A stretch of 64,000 nucleotides of DNA from an uncultured Reyranella sp. (GTDB taxonomy: Bacteria; Pseudomonadota; Alphaproteobacteria; Reyranellales; Reyranellaceae). The translations under genes were made by a program, and so were the position numbers. The notes under the pieces were generated by a model. It saw only the letters and a program-made list of their open reading frames with translations. It searched no databases and was not told the DNA's origin. Below are positions 1 to 7,963 of this stretch, piece by piece (positions within the stretch are counted from its first letter, which is position 1; every line of letters begins with the position of its first letter). The stretch covers positions 124,001 through 188,000 of the forward strand of contig NZ_CAMFKM010000008.1 in the NCBI RefSeq assembly GCF_945957355.1, in the 5' to 3' direction.

Positions 1-93
1 ATCGCCGCCAGCGCCACCCGCCGCGGCTTCACCGCGCGCGACATGACCCTGGAAGTGACCGGCATCTGCGGCGAGTGCCGGGGCGCCGCCTAG
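1..93 (+). CDS. Fur-family regulator, C-terminal end only
   Basis: Only the last 30 codons are in the window, ending at TAG 91-93. The tail contains the segment LEVTGICGECR. A short beta strand followed by a CxxC pair near the C-terminus is typical of Fur/Zur/Irr/PerR metal-responsive repressors, where it forms part of a structural zinc site. The subtype (iron, zinc, peroxide or haem) cannot be decided without the DNA-binding domain and the metal-site residues upstream. It converges on metC. Other small zinc-ribbon tails are possible, so the family call is an inference. Confidence 0.55.
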   Translation: MAASATRRGFTARDMTLEVTGICGECRGAA

Positions 94-108
94 ACGCGGC
101 GCCCCGGC
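77..108. terminator. GC-rich stem-loop at the end of the Fur-like gene
   Basis: A 13-bp perfect inverted repeat (77-89 with 96-108, loop CTAGAC) overlaps the stop codon of the Fur-like gene and lies between it and the convergent metC gene. It lacks an immediate T-run (next bases GAACCGGTTTTC), so it may be a weak or bidirectional terminator, or an mRNA 3'-end stabilising hairpin. Confidence 0.45.
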
Positions 109-118
109 GAACCGGTTT

Positions 119-1315
119 TCAGGCGTTATGCGCCCGGTTGAGGCGCTCGAAGCCCTCGGCTAGGTCGGTCTTCAGGTCCTCGACGTCTTCCAGGCCGATA
201 TGGACGCGCAGCAGCTGCTTGCCCTCGGGCCACGGCACGGCGGTGCGGTACTGGTCGGGATGCGCGGGGATCATCAGGCTCTCGTAGCCGCCCCAGCTCG
301 CGCCCATGCCGAAGATGTCCATGCCATCGAGCATCGCGGCCACGGCGGGGCGTTTGATGCCGTCACGCAGGGTGAAGGAGAACAGGCCCGACGAGCCCTG
401 GAACTGCTTCTTCCAGTTCTCGTGGCCGGGGCAGTCGGGCAGGGCGGGGTGCAGCACCTTGTCGACCTCGGGCCGGGTCTTCAGCCAGTGGGCGATCTCG
501 AGGCCGCTCTTCTCGTGATGGCGCAGGCGCACGCCCATGGTGCGCAGGCCGCGCAGCGCGAGGTAGCAATCGTCGGGTGCGGCGTGGAAGCCGAACGACT
601 GGCAGGCGGTCTTCGCCGTCTCGAACATCGCGCGCGTGGCGCAGGAAATGATGCCCATCATCGCGTCGGAATGGCCGACGATGTACTTGGTGCCGGCGTG
701 GATGGAGATGTCGCAGCCGTGCTCGAACGGCTTGAAGTAGAGCGGCGTCGCCCAGGTATTGTCGATCATCACGGTCGCGCCGGCTTTTTTGGCGACCGCG
801 GCCATGCCGTCGACGTCCTGGACCTCGAAGGTCTGCGAGCCCGGCGCCTCGAGATAGAGGACCTTGGTGTTCGGCCGCATCAGCTTGGCGATACCCTCGG
901 CGCCGATCATCGGGTCGAAGTAGGTCGTCTCGACGCCGAAGCCCTTCAGCGTCGTGTTGGCGAAGCGGCGCGCCGGACCGTAGGCATTGTCAGTCACCAG
1001 CATGTGGTCGCCGGTCTTCAGGAAGCCGACGATCGCGCCGGTGACGGCGGCGAGGCCCGACTGTACGGCGATGGAACGGTGTGCGCCCTCGATGGCGGCG
1101 ACCGCATCTTCCAGCGCCTTCTGGGTCGGCGTGCCGTTGCGGCCGTAGCCGAAGCCCTCGAACGGAATCCGGTTCTCGAACTTGTCCATGGTCGGCGAGA
1201 GGATCGTGGACGCGTGATAAACGGGTGGATTGACGATGCCGAAATTATTGTCGGGATCGCGCCCGGAGACGGCGAGAACGGTGTCGGGGCGGGTGTAGGT
1301 TTTCTTGGAGGTCAT
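119..1315 (-). CDS. metC: Cystathionine beta-lyase (Cys/Met PLP family)
   Basis: 398-residue PLP enzyme of the Cys/Met metabolism family. It is expected to split cystathionine to homocysteine, pyruvate and ammonia in methionine biosynthesis, in the cytoplasm. The PLP lysine sits in SIHAGTKYIVGHSDAMMG. The YGRNGTPTQ segment and a C-terminal MGASWGGYESL stretch fit the MetC branch better than MetB or MetZ. I placed the start at the ATG at 1315 (MTSKKTYTRP), because codons further upstream in this frame are antisense to sseA. It lies 31 bp downstream of sseA and is probably cotranscribed with it. A gamma-lyase activity cannot be excluded. Confidence 0.9.
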   Translation of the reverse strand: MTSKKTYTRPDTVLAVSGRDPDNNFGIVNPPVYHASTILSPTMDKFENRIPFEGFGYGRNGTPTQKALEDAVAAIEGAHRSIAVQSGLAAVTGAIVGFLKTGDHMLVTDNAYGPARRFANTTLKGFGVETTYFDPMIGAEGIAKLMRPNTKVLYLEAPGSQTFEVQDVDGMAAVAKKAGATVMIDNTWATPLYFKPFEHGCDISIHAGTKYIVGHSDAMMGIISCATRAMFETAKTACQSFGFHAAPDDCYLALRGLRTMGVRLRHHEKSGLEIAHWLKTRPEVDKVLHPALPDCPGHENWKKQFQGSSGLFSFTLRDGIKRPAVAAMLDGMDIFGMGASWGGYESLMIPAHPDQYRTAVPWPEGKQLLRVHIGLEDVEDLKTDLAEGFERLNRAHNA

Positions 1316-1346
1316 GACTCTACTATGGCAAGGCGTTGAAGGGAGA

Positions 1347-2204
1347 TCAGGGGCCCGTGACGATTGGCGTATCGGCGCGGCCGCCCCATTCCGTCCACGA
1401 GCCGTCATAGACCGCGGCCTCGGGCGCGCCGGTGAGATAGAGGCCGAGCGCCACGACACAGGCGGTGACGCCGGAGCCGCAGCTCGCCGTCACCTTCTTC
1501 GACGGATCGATGCCGGAGGCGGCGATACGGGCCGCCAGCTTGTCGGCGGGCAGCATCGTGCCCGTCGCGGGATCGAGCAGCTCGTTGTAGGGGAGGTTGA
1601 AGGCGCCCGGCATGTGGCCGCCGCGCAGGCCGGCGCGCGGCTCGGGCGCCTCGCCGCGGAAGCGGGCGGCGGCGCGGGCATCGACGATCTGCTCGCGCTT
1701 GCTTTCGATCAACCCCAGCACGTCGTCGACCGACCGGACCAGCGCATTGTTCAGGCGCGACGTGAAGTGGCGCTCGCGCGGCGGCGTGGGATCGTCGGTC
1801 ACGGGGCGACCCTCGCTCATCCATTTCGGCAGGCCGCCGTTCAGGACCGACACGTCCTTGTAGCCCATGGCGCGGAACATCCACCACACGCGGCAGGCAC
1901 CGGTCATCGGCGTGGTGTCGTAGATCACGATCTTGTTGCCGTCGCCCAGGCCGAGCTTGCGGACGCGGGCCGAAAACTTCTCCGGTGGCGGCAGCATGTG
2001 CGGCAGCGGGCTGGTCGTGTCGGCGATCTCGTCGATGTCGAAGAAGACTGCACCCGGAATATGCTGCTGCGCGAATTCCGCCTTGGGATCGCGTTTCTGC
2101 GCCGGCAGGTAGAACGAGCCGTCGACGACGCGCACGTCCGGCGCATCGAGGCGGGCGGCGAGCCAGTCGGTGCTGACGAGGGCGTCGGGCCTTGCATAGT
2201 CCAT
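1347..2204 (-). CDS. sseA: 3-mercaptopyruvate sulfurtransferase
   Basis: 285-residue protein with two rhodanese domains. The catalytic cysteine is C242, in the loop CGSGVTAC. The CGSGVTA form is characteristic of mercaptopyruvate sulfurtransferases, while thiosulfate sulfurtransferases usually carry a CRxGxR-type loop. It transfers sulfur from 3-mercaptopyruvate to thiol acceptors or cyanide. The N-terminal domain (about 1-135) is structural, and the C-terminal domain (about 155-285) carries the active loop. The ATG at 2204 follows an AGGAG ribosome site. It lies between alaX and metC on the same strand, consistent with a sulfur amino-acid group. Confidence 0.9.
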   Translation of the reverse strand: MDYARPDALVSTDWLAARLDAPDVRVVDGSFYLPAQKRDPKAEFAQQHIPGAVFFDIDEIADTTSPLPHMLPPPEKFSARVRKLGLGDGNKIVIYDTTPMTGACRVWWMFRAMGYKDVSVLNGGLPKWMSEGRPVTDDPTPPRERHFTSRLNNALVRSVDDVLGLIESKREQIVDARAAARFRGEAPEPRAGLRGGHMPGAFNLPYNELLDPATGTMLPADKLAARIAASGIDPSKKVTASCGSGVTACVVALGLYLTGAPEAAVYDGSWTEWGGRADTPIVTGP

Positions 2205-2215
2205 CGTGATTTCTC

Positions 2216-2917
2216 CTAGGCCAGCGCGATGATGAAGCGCCGGTTCATCTTTCCCTTGTTCTCGACCTTGGTGCACTCGACGCGGCCGATCTCGCCGGTA
2301 CGGGCGACGTGCGTGCCACCGCAGGCCTGGAGGTCGACGCCTTCGATCGACAGGAGACGGACCCGACCGGTGCCCATCGGCGGCCGAACGCTCATCGTCT
2401 TCACGAGTTCGGGCCGGGACATGAGTTCCTCGTCGGTGACCCATTGCTGGGTGACCGGCCGGTCGAGCGCGATCAGCCTATTGACCTCTTCCGTGATCCA
2501 TTCCTTCGTCGGCACGTCGCCCTCGAGGTTGAAGTCGAGGCGGCTCTTGTCGGCGCCGACCTGACCTCCCGTGACATTACCCTTGATGACGGCCGACATC
2601 ACATGCAGCGCCGTATGCATGCGCATGTGCAGGTGGCGGCGCTCCCAATCGAGCGTGGTGTGGATCTTCGTCCCGACCCCGGGTCGTGGCGCATCGGGGG
2701 CCAGGACATGCAGCACGTCTCCGCCTTCGGCCTTCACGGAATCGACAATCCTCGCTTCCCCGCCGTCCCAGCGCATGGTCCCGGTGTCGCCGGGCTGCCC
2801 GCCGCCAGTGGGATAGAAGATTGAACGGTCCAGCCGCACCCCACGATCCTCGACGGCGGTCACGGTGGCGTCGGCTTCCTTGAGATAGGCGTCCTGCCTG
2901 AAGAGTTCTTCGACCAT
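2216..2917 (-). CDS. AlaX-type alanyl-tRNA editing protein
   Basis: 233 residues, matching a free-standing homologue of the AlaRS editing domain, which hydrolyses Ser-tRNA(Ala) or Gly-tRNA(Ala) in trans. Zinc ligands are visible as HTALH (H101, H105) and CGGTH (C199, H203). The N-terminal part (1-90) has the PTGGGQPGDTG signature of the AlaRS second-additional-domain fold. It has no synthetase core or C-Ala domain, so it is of the AlaX-M size class. Spacing to sseA is 11 bp and to the upstream kinase 9 bp, so it is probably in one transcript with the sulfur genes. Whether it prefers Ser, Gly or another mischarged amino acid is not visible. Confidence 0.88.
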   Translation of the reverse strand: MVEELFRQDAYLKEADATVTAVEDRGVRLDRSIFYPTGGGQPGDTGTMRWDGGEARIVDSVKAEGGDVLHVLAPDAPRPGVGTKIHTTLDWERRHLHMRMHTALHVMSAVIKGNVTGGQVGADKSRLDFNLEGDVPTKEWITEEVNRLIALDRPVTQQWVTDEELMSRPELVKTMSVRPPMGTGRVRLLSIEGVDLQACGGTHVARTGEIGRVECTKVENKGKMNRRFIIALA

Positions 2918-2926
2918 GATCGGGAT

Positions 2927-3841
2927 TTAGGCTTTCACCAGACGCGCCGCAACTTCCTCGCCCGTCGGCATGGCGGGCGCGGCGCCGAGACGTTCGACCG
3001 AGCAGGAGGCGGCGGCGCTGGCGAAGCGCGCGGCTTCTGCGGGCGTCATGCCTGCAGCGAGGCGCGATGCGAGGGCACCGACGAAACAATCGCCGGCGCC
3101 GGTCGTATCGACGACCTCCGCCTGGAATGCGGGAATGTTATCGACGCCTGTTGCCGTCACGACGATGGCACCGCGTGCGCCCAGGGTTGCGATGACGGCC
3201 CGCGCACCGCGTTCCCGCAGGACATTGCAGGCGGCGACGACGCTCTCCTGGGAACTCCGGGCATCGAGCGAGGCGCCTGTCGCCTGCGACAGCTCGATCT
3301 CGTTCAGCACGGCAACATCCACCGATTTCATCAGCTCTGCCGCATGGTCGGCAAAAGGCGCCAGGTTGAGGACGGTGCGCGCGCCGGCGTTGCGTGCCCG
3401 AGCGAGGATTTCCTGGGTCGCGGCGAGGGGCGTCTCGAACTGCGCGACCCACACTTCGTCGTGTTGGGGCTCGTGGTGCAGCATGGACGCATCGAAGTGC
3501 ATGTTGGCGCCCGAGGCGACGGTAATCGAATTGTCGCCTTCCGCCACCTGGATCAGCGCCATGCCGGTCGCGGGACCGTCGACCTCTGTGACGCTCGTGC
3601 TGTCCACGTCGTTGTCAGCGAGGAATCCGCGCAGGCTGTTGGCGAAGGCGTCGTTGCCGACGGCGCCGACCATGGCGGTCGGCACGCCGAGCCGGGCGCA
3701 GGCGATGGCCTGGTTGAGGCCCTTGCCGCCGGGCAGGAACGAGACTTCCGCGCCCAGGATCGTCTCACCGGGCGCAGGCCGCCGCGCGCTCTGCACGACG
3801 ACGTCCATGTTGAGGCTTCCGCAGACGACGACCCGGCTCAT
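2927..3841 (-). CDS. PfkB-family carbohydrate kinase, ribokinase-like
   Basis: 304-residue PfkB-fold sugar kinase. Family signatures are GGKGLNQA at 38-45 and DTTGAGDCFVGAL at 245-257, with D251 the expected catalytic base and GAGD the anion hole. The NMDVVV start and GGKG-NQA motif match ribokinase (RbsK/DeoK) more than fructokinase, but no ribose transport genes are adjacent, so the substrate is uncertain. ATG at 3841, with the neighbouring cysK ending 10 bp upstream. Its place among sulfur genes may be incidental, or it may act on a nucleoside or modified sugar. Confidence 0.82.
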   Translation of the reverse strand: MSRVVVCGSLNMDVVVQSARRPAPGETILGAEVSFLPGGKGLNQAIACARLGVPTAMVGAVGNDAFANSLRGFLADNDVDSTSVTEVDGPATGMALIQVAEGDNSITVASGANMHFDASMLHHEPQHDEVWVAQFETPLAATQEILARARNAGARTVLNLAPFADHAAELMKSVDVAVLNEIELSQATGASLDARSSQESVVAACNVLRERGARAVIATLGARGAIVVTATGVDNIPAFQAEVVDTTGAGDCFVGALASRLAAGMTPAEAARFASAAASCSVERLGAAPAMPTGEEVAARLVKA

Positions 3842-3851
3842 GTCGGCGTGC

Positions 3852-4853
3852 TCATGCCATCCAGCGTGGCAGCGGCAGGTTCTTCTCGCGCAGGAAAACC
3901 GGATTGAAGAGCTTGGACTGGTAGCGGCTGCCGCCGTCGCAGAGGATGGTCACGACGGTCTTGCCGGGCCCCAGGTCGCGGGCGAGCCGCATGGCACCTA
4001 CGATGTTGATCGCGGTCGAGCCGCCCAGCACGAGACCCTCATGTTCGATCAGATCGAACAGGACGGGCAGAGCCTCCTCGTCAGTGATCTGGTAGGCCAT
4101 GTCGATGGGCGTGCCCTCGAGATTGGCGGTAACGCGGCCCTGGCCGATGCCCTCCGTGACCGAATTGCCCTCGGCCTTGAGTTCGCCCTTGGCGTACCAG
4201 TTGAACAGCGCGGAGCCCATGGGGTCGCTGAGCGCGACCTTGATGTTGGGATTGCGCTCCTTCAGCGCCCGCGAGATGCCGGCCAGCGTGCCGCCGCTGC
4301 CGACAGAGCAGGTGAAGCCGTCGACCTTGCCGTCGGTCTGGGCCCAGATTTCCGGCCCCGTCGTGCGGTAATGGCCGTCCCGGTTGGCCGTATTGTCGAA
4401 CTGGTTGGCCCAGATCGCGCCGTTCGGTTCCTTGGCGGCCAGTTCCTCGGCCAGGGCGCCGGAGTAGCGGACGTAGTTGTTCGGATTGGAATAGGGCGCT
4501 GCCGGGACGAGGCGCAGGTCGGCGCCGCAGAGGCGCAGCATGTCTTTCTTCTCCTGGCTTTGCGTCTCCGGCATCACGATGACGGAGCGGTAGCCCCGCG
4601 CATTGGCGACCAGCGCGATTCCGATTCCGGTATTGCCGGCCGTGCCCTCGACGATGACACCGCCGGGCTTGAGCTTTCCCCGTTTCTCGGCGTCCTCGAC
4701 GATCGCGAGCGCGGCGCGGTCCTTCACTGAGCCGCCGGGATTGAGGAACTCCGCCTTGCCGTAGATGCTGCACCCCGTCGCCTCGGACGCGGCGCGCAAC
4801 TTGATCAACGGCGTGTTGCCGATGCTATCGATGAAACCCGACCGGACGTTCAT
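3852..4853 (-). CDS. cysK: Cysteine synthase A (O-acetylserine sulfhydrylase)
   Basis: 333-residue fold-type II PLP enzyme. The PLP lysine is K44, in NPGGSVKDRAA. The substrate-binding loop reads TAGNTG (71-76), where most CysK and CBS enzymes have TSGNTG. The phosphate-binding loop is GSGGTLAG. It is expected to make cysteine from O-acetylserine and sulfide. It is about 20 residues longer than E. coli CysK, with a C-terminal extension ending LPLPRWMA. It is the promoter-proximal gene of the minus-strand group cysK-pfkB-alaX-sseA-metC. A cystathionine beta-synthase role is possible but less likely, given the absence of CBS domains. Confidence 0.85.
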   Translation of the reverse strand: MNVRSGFIDSIGNTPLIKLRAASEATGCSIYGKAEFLNPGGSVKDRAALAIVEDAEKRGKLKPGGVIVEGTAGNTGIGIALVANARGYRSVIVMPETQSQEKKDMLRLCGADLRLVPAAPYSNPNNYVRYSGALAEELAAKEPNGAIWANQFDNTANRDGHYRTTGPEIWAQTDGKVDGFTCSVGSGGTLAGISRALKERNPNIKVALSDPMGSALFNWYAKGELKAEGNSVTEGIGQGRVTANLEGTPIDMAYQITDEEALPVLFDLIEHEGLVLGGSTAINIVGAMRLARDLGPGKTVVTILCDGGSRYQSKLFNPVFLREKNLPLPRWMA

Positions 4854-5015
4854 GACCTACTCGCTCTGCTAACCCTGTGCCGCCCCGGCGCGACCGTAGA
4901 CAGGGAGCAGGGGGGATCGCAACCGGACCATACCGGTTGGCGGCTTAAGTGGCCCAGAATTCGCATGGAGCCGACCGGGCTCGCACGCCCTGCAGGGCTC
5001 AGATTGGAAGTTCCC

Positions 5016-6155
5016 ATGACTGCGCATGCTGCCGTCCATTCGAACTGGGCCAGCCTCGTTCATCCGAGCGGCGATCCCATCCGTCTGAACCACACGGACT
5101 TCGTGGCCATCGACCGGGACGGCGACGCGACCTACGACCCGATCTATCGACCCCAGGCGCTCTACAACCGTGTGACCAACGGCTTCCACGCAAACAACGA
5201 AGCCTTCCTGCTGCAGGAAGTCGCGACGAACCTGCCAGTCTACCGACCGGATGCCGGCCCGACCGATTTCCATCTTCATCTGCCCCCCGGCGGCTTCCAG
5301 CTCGTGCTGGTCACGTCCGGGCTGTTCACCTTCGACTATGACGGCCTGATGCATTACGTCGGGCCCGGCGCCGTGATCCTGCAGAGCGCGATCGTGCACC
5401 GTCAGAGTTCCTACAGCTGGTCCGGACTTGCGACGGACGCGAACCTCAAGACGCCGCAGACGGTCGTGCCCGATCCGCTTTCGATGGGCTACTCGGGCAA
5501 GTTCATCGAAGCCTTCATCACGGAACCGACGACGTTTCCCAATCCGACCGTCGTGCACTCGGAAGAGATCGAGGAGGCCGAAACGCCACGTCTGGCCTGG
5601 AGCCACCCGTTCCACGATCGCCCGCAGGATGCCGGTTTCTGGTTCCAGGATCCGCTGGCGCTGGACGCCCTCTACCGGCCGCTTCCGGCCGGTCGCGTGA
5701 AGTCGGTCATGCCCGTCCATGTCCGCGATCTCGGCATCGAGGCCCCGAGCGGCCATCTCGTCACCGGCCACATCATCGCCACCGATCCACGCGGTCAGTC
5801 CCTGTTGCCGAAGAGCGCGTTGTCCGCTGGCGATGACACGGGGCTCGAGAAGGGCGAGGTCGTGGTCTATCGCGTCATTCGCGGCACCGCCGAACTCAAG
5901 GATGCGGCGGGCAAGGGGTTCGAACTCACGACCGGAGACTCGGTCACCTTTGGCAGGAACGCGGCGACGCTCGTCGGGCTTGGTGAGAACACCCAGCTCC
6001 TCCGACTGGGCCTCCTGAAAGACATGGACAATCTCCGGCGATGGACGACAGCGCAGCGCGACGAGATCGATGGGTTGGCCGGCCGGATCATTACGCGCAC
6101 GGCCGCCCGTTCCCAGCGCACACAGGGCGAGCCGGTCGGGTATCTTTACGAATAG
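5016..6155 (+). CDS. Cupin-fold protein of unknown function
   Basis: 379 residues. I cannot assign a function. The middle (about 75-135) looks like a cupin barrel: a histidine-containing strand FHLHLPPGGFQLV, then a YVGPGAVILQ turn and IVHRQ. A second barrel-like block is suggested near 285-335 (GEVVVYRVIRGTAELKD, then GDSVTFGRNAATLVG), so it may be bicupin. There is no signal peptide. The start was set at the ATG at 5016, because GGAAG lies 5 bp upstream and the earlier in-frame ATG at 4965 has no ribosome site. It is monocistronic, divergent from cysK and convergent with a NUDIX gene. Confidence 0.65.
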   Translation: MTAHAAVHSNWASLVHPSGDPIRLNHTDFVAIDRDGDATYDPIYRPQALYNRVTNGFHANNEAFLLQEVATNLPVYRPDAGPTDFHLHLPPGGFQLVLVTSGLFTFDYDGLMHYVGPGAVILQSAIVHRQSSYSWSGLATDANLKTPQTVVPDPLSMGYSGKFIEAFITEPTTFPNPTVVHSEEIEEAETPRLAWSHPFHDRPQDAGFWFQDPLALDALYRPLPAGRVKSVMPVHVRDLGIEAPSGHLVTGHIIATDPRGQSLLPKSALSAGDDTGLEKGEVVVYRVIRGTAELKDAAGKGFELTTGDSVTFGRNAATLVGLGENTQLLRLGLLKDMDNLRRWTTAQRDEIDGLAGRIITRTAARSQRTQGEPVGYLYE

Positions 6156-6167
6156 GCCGGCGGCCGA

Positions 6168-6782
6168 TCAGCGCCAGCGGTTACGCAACTCGTCGCGATG
6201 GAGCGCCAGCCACTGCAGGGCGATCACCGCGGCCGAGTTGTCGATCTCGTCGCGGCCGAGCAGCGCCAGGGCGTCGGCGAACGACATCGTCGTCACGAGG
6301 ATGTCCTCGTTCTCCGTGTCTAGCCCGTGAACGCCGCCGACGCCGGCCGACTCGATTCGGCCGAGGAAGATGTTGCAGGTTTCCGAGCAGGCGCCCGGGC
6401 TCAGCACGAGGCTGTAGAGGGGCACGAGCTCTAGGATCTCCACCGCCGCTTCCTCGACCGCCTCGCGCTGCGCAACGCCTTCCGGTGTCTCGCCTTCCTC
6501 GATCATGCCGGCGACGATCTCCCAGCACCAGGGATGGCGGCCGGCCGCGAAGGTGCCGGCGCGAAACTGGCGGATCAATACGACCTCGTCGCGGATCGGA
6601 TCGTAGGGAAGCACGGCGGCCGCCTGGCCACGCTCGAAGACCTCGCGGTCGAAGGTGCCGCTCATGCCGCCCTGGTAGAGGCTGTGGCGGAACCTGTAGC
6701 GTGCGAGGCGGAAATAGCCTTGGAAGGCCACAGTGCGTTCGACCAGTTCGGCCTTTTCGCCGGGCAGGGGGATCGAGGGCAT
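6168..6782 (-). CDS. nudF: NUDIX hydrolase, ADP-ribose pyrophosphatase-like
   Basis: 204 residues from the ATG at 6782 (GGAGT ribosome site about 8 bp upstream); a GTG at 6791 is an alternative. The NUDIX box runs from G92 (GMIEEGE, seven residues, then REAVEEAA), with the usual final G of the box replaced by A. The flanking elements, an N-terminal strand with RYRFRH and WCWEIVAG just before the box, match ADP-ribose/nucleoside-diphosphate sugar pyrophosphatases of the NudF type, which cleave ADP-ribose to AMP and ribose-5-phosphate. It converges on the cupin gene with 12 bp between stops. Other NDP-sugar substrates are possible. Confidence 0.82.
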   Translation of the reverse strand: MPSIPLPGEKAELVERTVAFQGYFRLARYRFRHSLYQGGMSGTFDREVFERGQAAAVLPYDPIRDEVVLIRQFRAGTFAAGRHPWCWEIVAGMIEEGETPEGVAQREAVEEAAVEILELVPLYSLVLSPGACSETCNIFLGRIESAGVGGVHGLDTENEDILVTTMSFADALALLGRDEIDNSAAVIALQWLALHRDELRNRWR

Positions 6783-6805
6783 GATTTGCACTCCACAAGC
6801 GAAAA

Positions 6806-6833
6806 GGGGCCGTTCCCTTACAGGAACGGCCCC
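6806..6833 (-). terminator. Intrinsic terminator of tRNA-Asn
   Basis: An 11-bp perfect stem GGGGCCGTTCC / GGAACGGCCCC (6806-6816 with 6823-6833) with a 6-nt loop. On the minus strand it is followed by TTTTC. It starts 4 bp past the CCA end of tRNA-Asn, so it is a clear Rho-independent terminator for that gene. It ends before the NUDIX gene, which begins downstream on the same strand. Confidence 0.85.
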
Positions 6834-6836
6834 AAT

Positions 6837-6911
6837 TGGCTCCGGAGGTAGGAATCGAACCTACGGCCAGGCGATTAACAGTCGCCTGCTCTACCGCTGA
6901 GCTACTCCGGA
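6837..6911 (-). tRNA. tRNA-Asn (GUU), CCA encoded
   Basis: 75 nt including the encoded CCA (6839-6837). The acceptor stem TCCGGAG/CTCCGGA pairs perfectly over 7 bp with a G discriminator. The T-arm carries GGTTCGATTCC. The anticodon loop is CTGTTAA, giving anticodon GTT. The cloverleaf is complete, with D-arm GCTCAGC. It is followed by a strong terminator and lies 109 bp from tRNA-Cys on the same strand. Confidence 0.97.
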
Positions 6912-7020
6912 ATAAACTCGGTACGACGGCGGCACGTCGGCGGTTTCAGTCGGCCACGAAGGCGCGGTCTTTTGACAGAGCCGGTCTTGCGACGCAAGGC
7001 CTGTCAGTTGTGCAAATTCG

Positions 7021-7094
7021 TGGAGGCCCGGGCCGGAGTCGAACCGGCCTGGAAGGATTTGCAGTCCTCTGCATAGCCGCTTTGCTACCGGGCC
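7021..7094 (-). tRNA. tRNA-Cys (GCA), CCA encoded
   Basis: 74 nt including the encoded CCA (complement of TGG at 7021-7023). Acceptor stem GGCCCGG/CCGGGCC with T as discriminator base, the nucleotide typical of (and an identity element for) tRNA-Cys. The anticodon loop CTGCAAA gives anticodon GCA. The T-arm contains GGTTCGACTCC. Upstream of tRNA-Asn on the same strand; they could share a transcript, but the 109-bp gap contains no obvious additional tRNA. Confidence 0.97.
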
Positions 7095-7163
7095 GCACGA
7101 AAGCGCGCGGTGCTATTCCCACGACGTGACTGGCGGGTCAAGCCGGGCGCGACGCTCAGACCT

Positions 7164-7193
7164 TTGACGCTGTCGTCCGCTGCCGCCTATATA
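7164..7193 (+). promoter_or_regulatory. Sigma70-like promoter for the pcm-tolC-popZ genes
   Basis: TTGACG at 7164-7169 and TATATA at 7188-7193 are separated by 18 bp, in the intergenic gap before the pcm-like gene. The predicted start (about 7200) would give a leader of about 20 nt, containing the AGGGGG ribosome site ahead of the ATG at 7220. Assigned by eye only. Confidence 0.5.
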
Positions 7194-7219
7194 ACATCGC
7201 TACATCTAGGGGGCAGCCT

Positions 7220-7879
7220 ATGACGGATTTCGCGCTCGCGCGACGCAATATGGTGGAAGGGCAGCTCCGGCCCAACCGGGTCAACGATGCCGGCCTGCTG
7301 GCGGCGCTCGGGGAGCTGCCGCGGGAGCGCTTCCTCCCGGCGGCACTGCGCTCGGTCGCCTACGCCGATGACGACGTGCCGCTGGGCAATGGCCGCTTCA
7401 TGATGGAGCCGATGGTGCTGGCCCGTCTGATCCAGGTCCTGCAGCCGCAGGGCGACGACAAGGCGATGGTCGTGGCTGCCGGCCGGGGCTACGGGGCGGC
7501 GATCCTGGCGCGGCTGGCCAAGTCGGTGGTTGCCGTCGAGGCCGACGCCGGCCTGGCCGAAGGTGCTCGGCAGGTGCTCGCCGACCTCGGGGTCACGGGC
7601 GTGCAGCAGGTGGCGGGCGAGGCGGCGCACGGGGCCGCGGCGTTGGGTCCCTATGACATCGTTCTGATCGAGGGCGCGGTTCACGAAGTGCCCAAAGCCA
7701 TTGCAGACCAGCTCGCGGAGGGTGGCCGGCTGGCCACGGTAGTTGCCGATCCGAGCGGCGCGCTGGGCGTCGCTCATCTCTTCGTGAAGCAGGGCGGCGT
7801 GGTGTCGGGAAGGCCACTCTTCGATGCCGGTACCCCGCCGCTGCCGGGCTTCGCCCGTCCCGAGCGATTCACCTTCTGA
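7220..7879 (+). CDS. Protein-L-isoaspartate O-methyltransferase-like protein
   Basis: 219 residues, in the PCMT fold family, which normally repairs isoaspartyl residues with S-adenosylmethionine. The N-terminal region (MVEGQLRPNRV) is PCMT-like. The SAM-binding loop, however, reads VVAAGRGYGAAILA rather than an EVGTGSGY-type loop, and the usual TISQP substrate motif is replaced by FMMEPM. It may therefore be a weak or non-repair paralogue. Genes of this sort directly ahead of tolC recur in alphaproteobacteria (from memory). A sigma70-like promoter and an AGGGGG ribosome site precede the ATG. tolC starts 85 bp downstream. Confidence 0.75.
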   Translation: MTDFALARRNMVEGQLRPNRVNDAGLLAALGELPRERFLPAALRSVAYADDDVPLGNGRFMMEPMVLARLIQVLQPQGDDKAMVVAAGRGYGAAILARLAKSVVAVEADAGLAEGARQVLADLGVTGVQQVAGEAAHGAAALGPYDIVLIEGAVHEVPKAIADQLAEGGRLATVVADPSGALGVAHLFVKQGGVVSGRPLFDAGTPPLPGFARPERFTF

Positions 7880-7963
7880 CCTGCGCGGGCCTTTCCCATG
7901 CCGAGGGCTACCAATAGTGTTCCGCCTGATGCTAGGGTGCCGTCGAAAGATGAGGGTAGAACA

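Noticed and set aside
2970..4730. 586-codon open frame on the plus strand over the kinase and cysK genes
   Set aside because: Crosses two well-supported genes and their junction, with an Arg/Ala-rich then Asp/Gly-rich product and no family signature.
6912..7020. Additional tRNA or small RNA between tRNA-Asn and tRNA-Cys
   Set aside because: A TTGCGACGCAA hairpin is present, but no cloverleaf, anticodon or T-tract.
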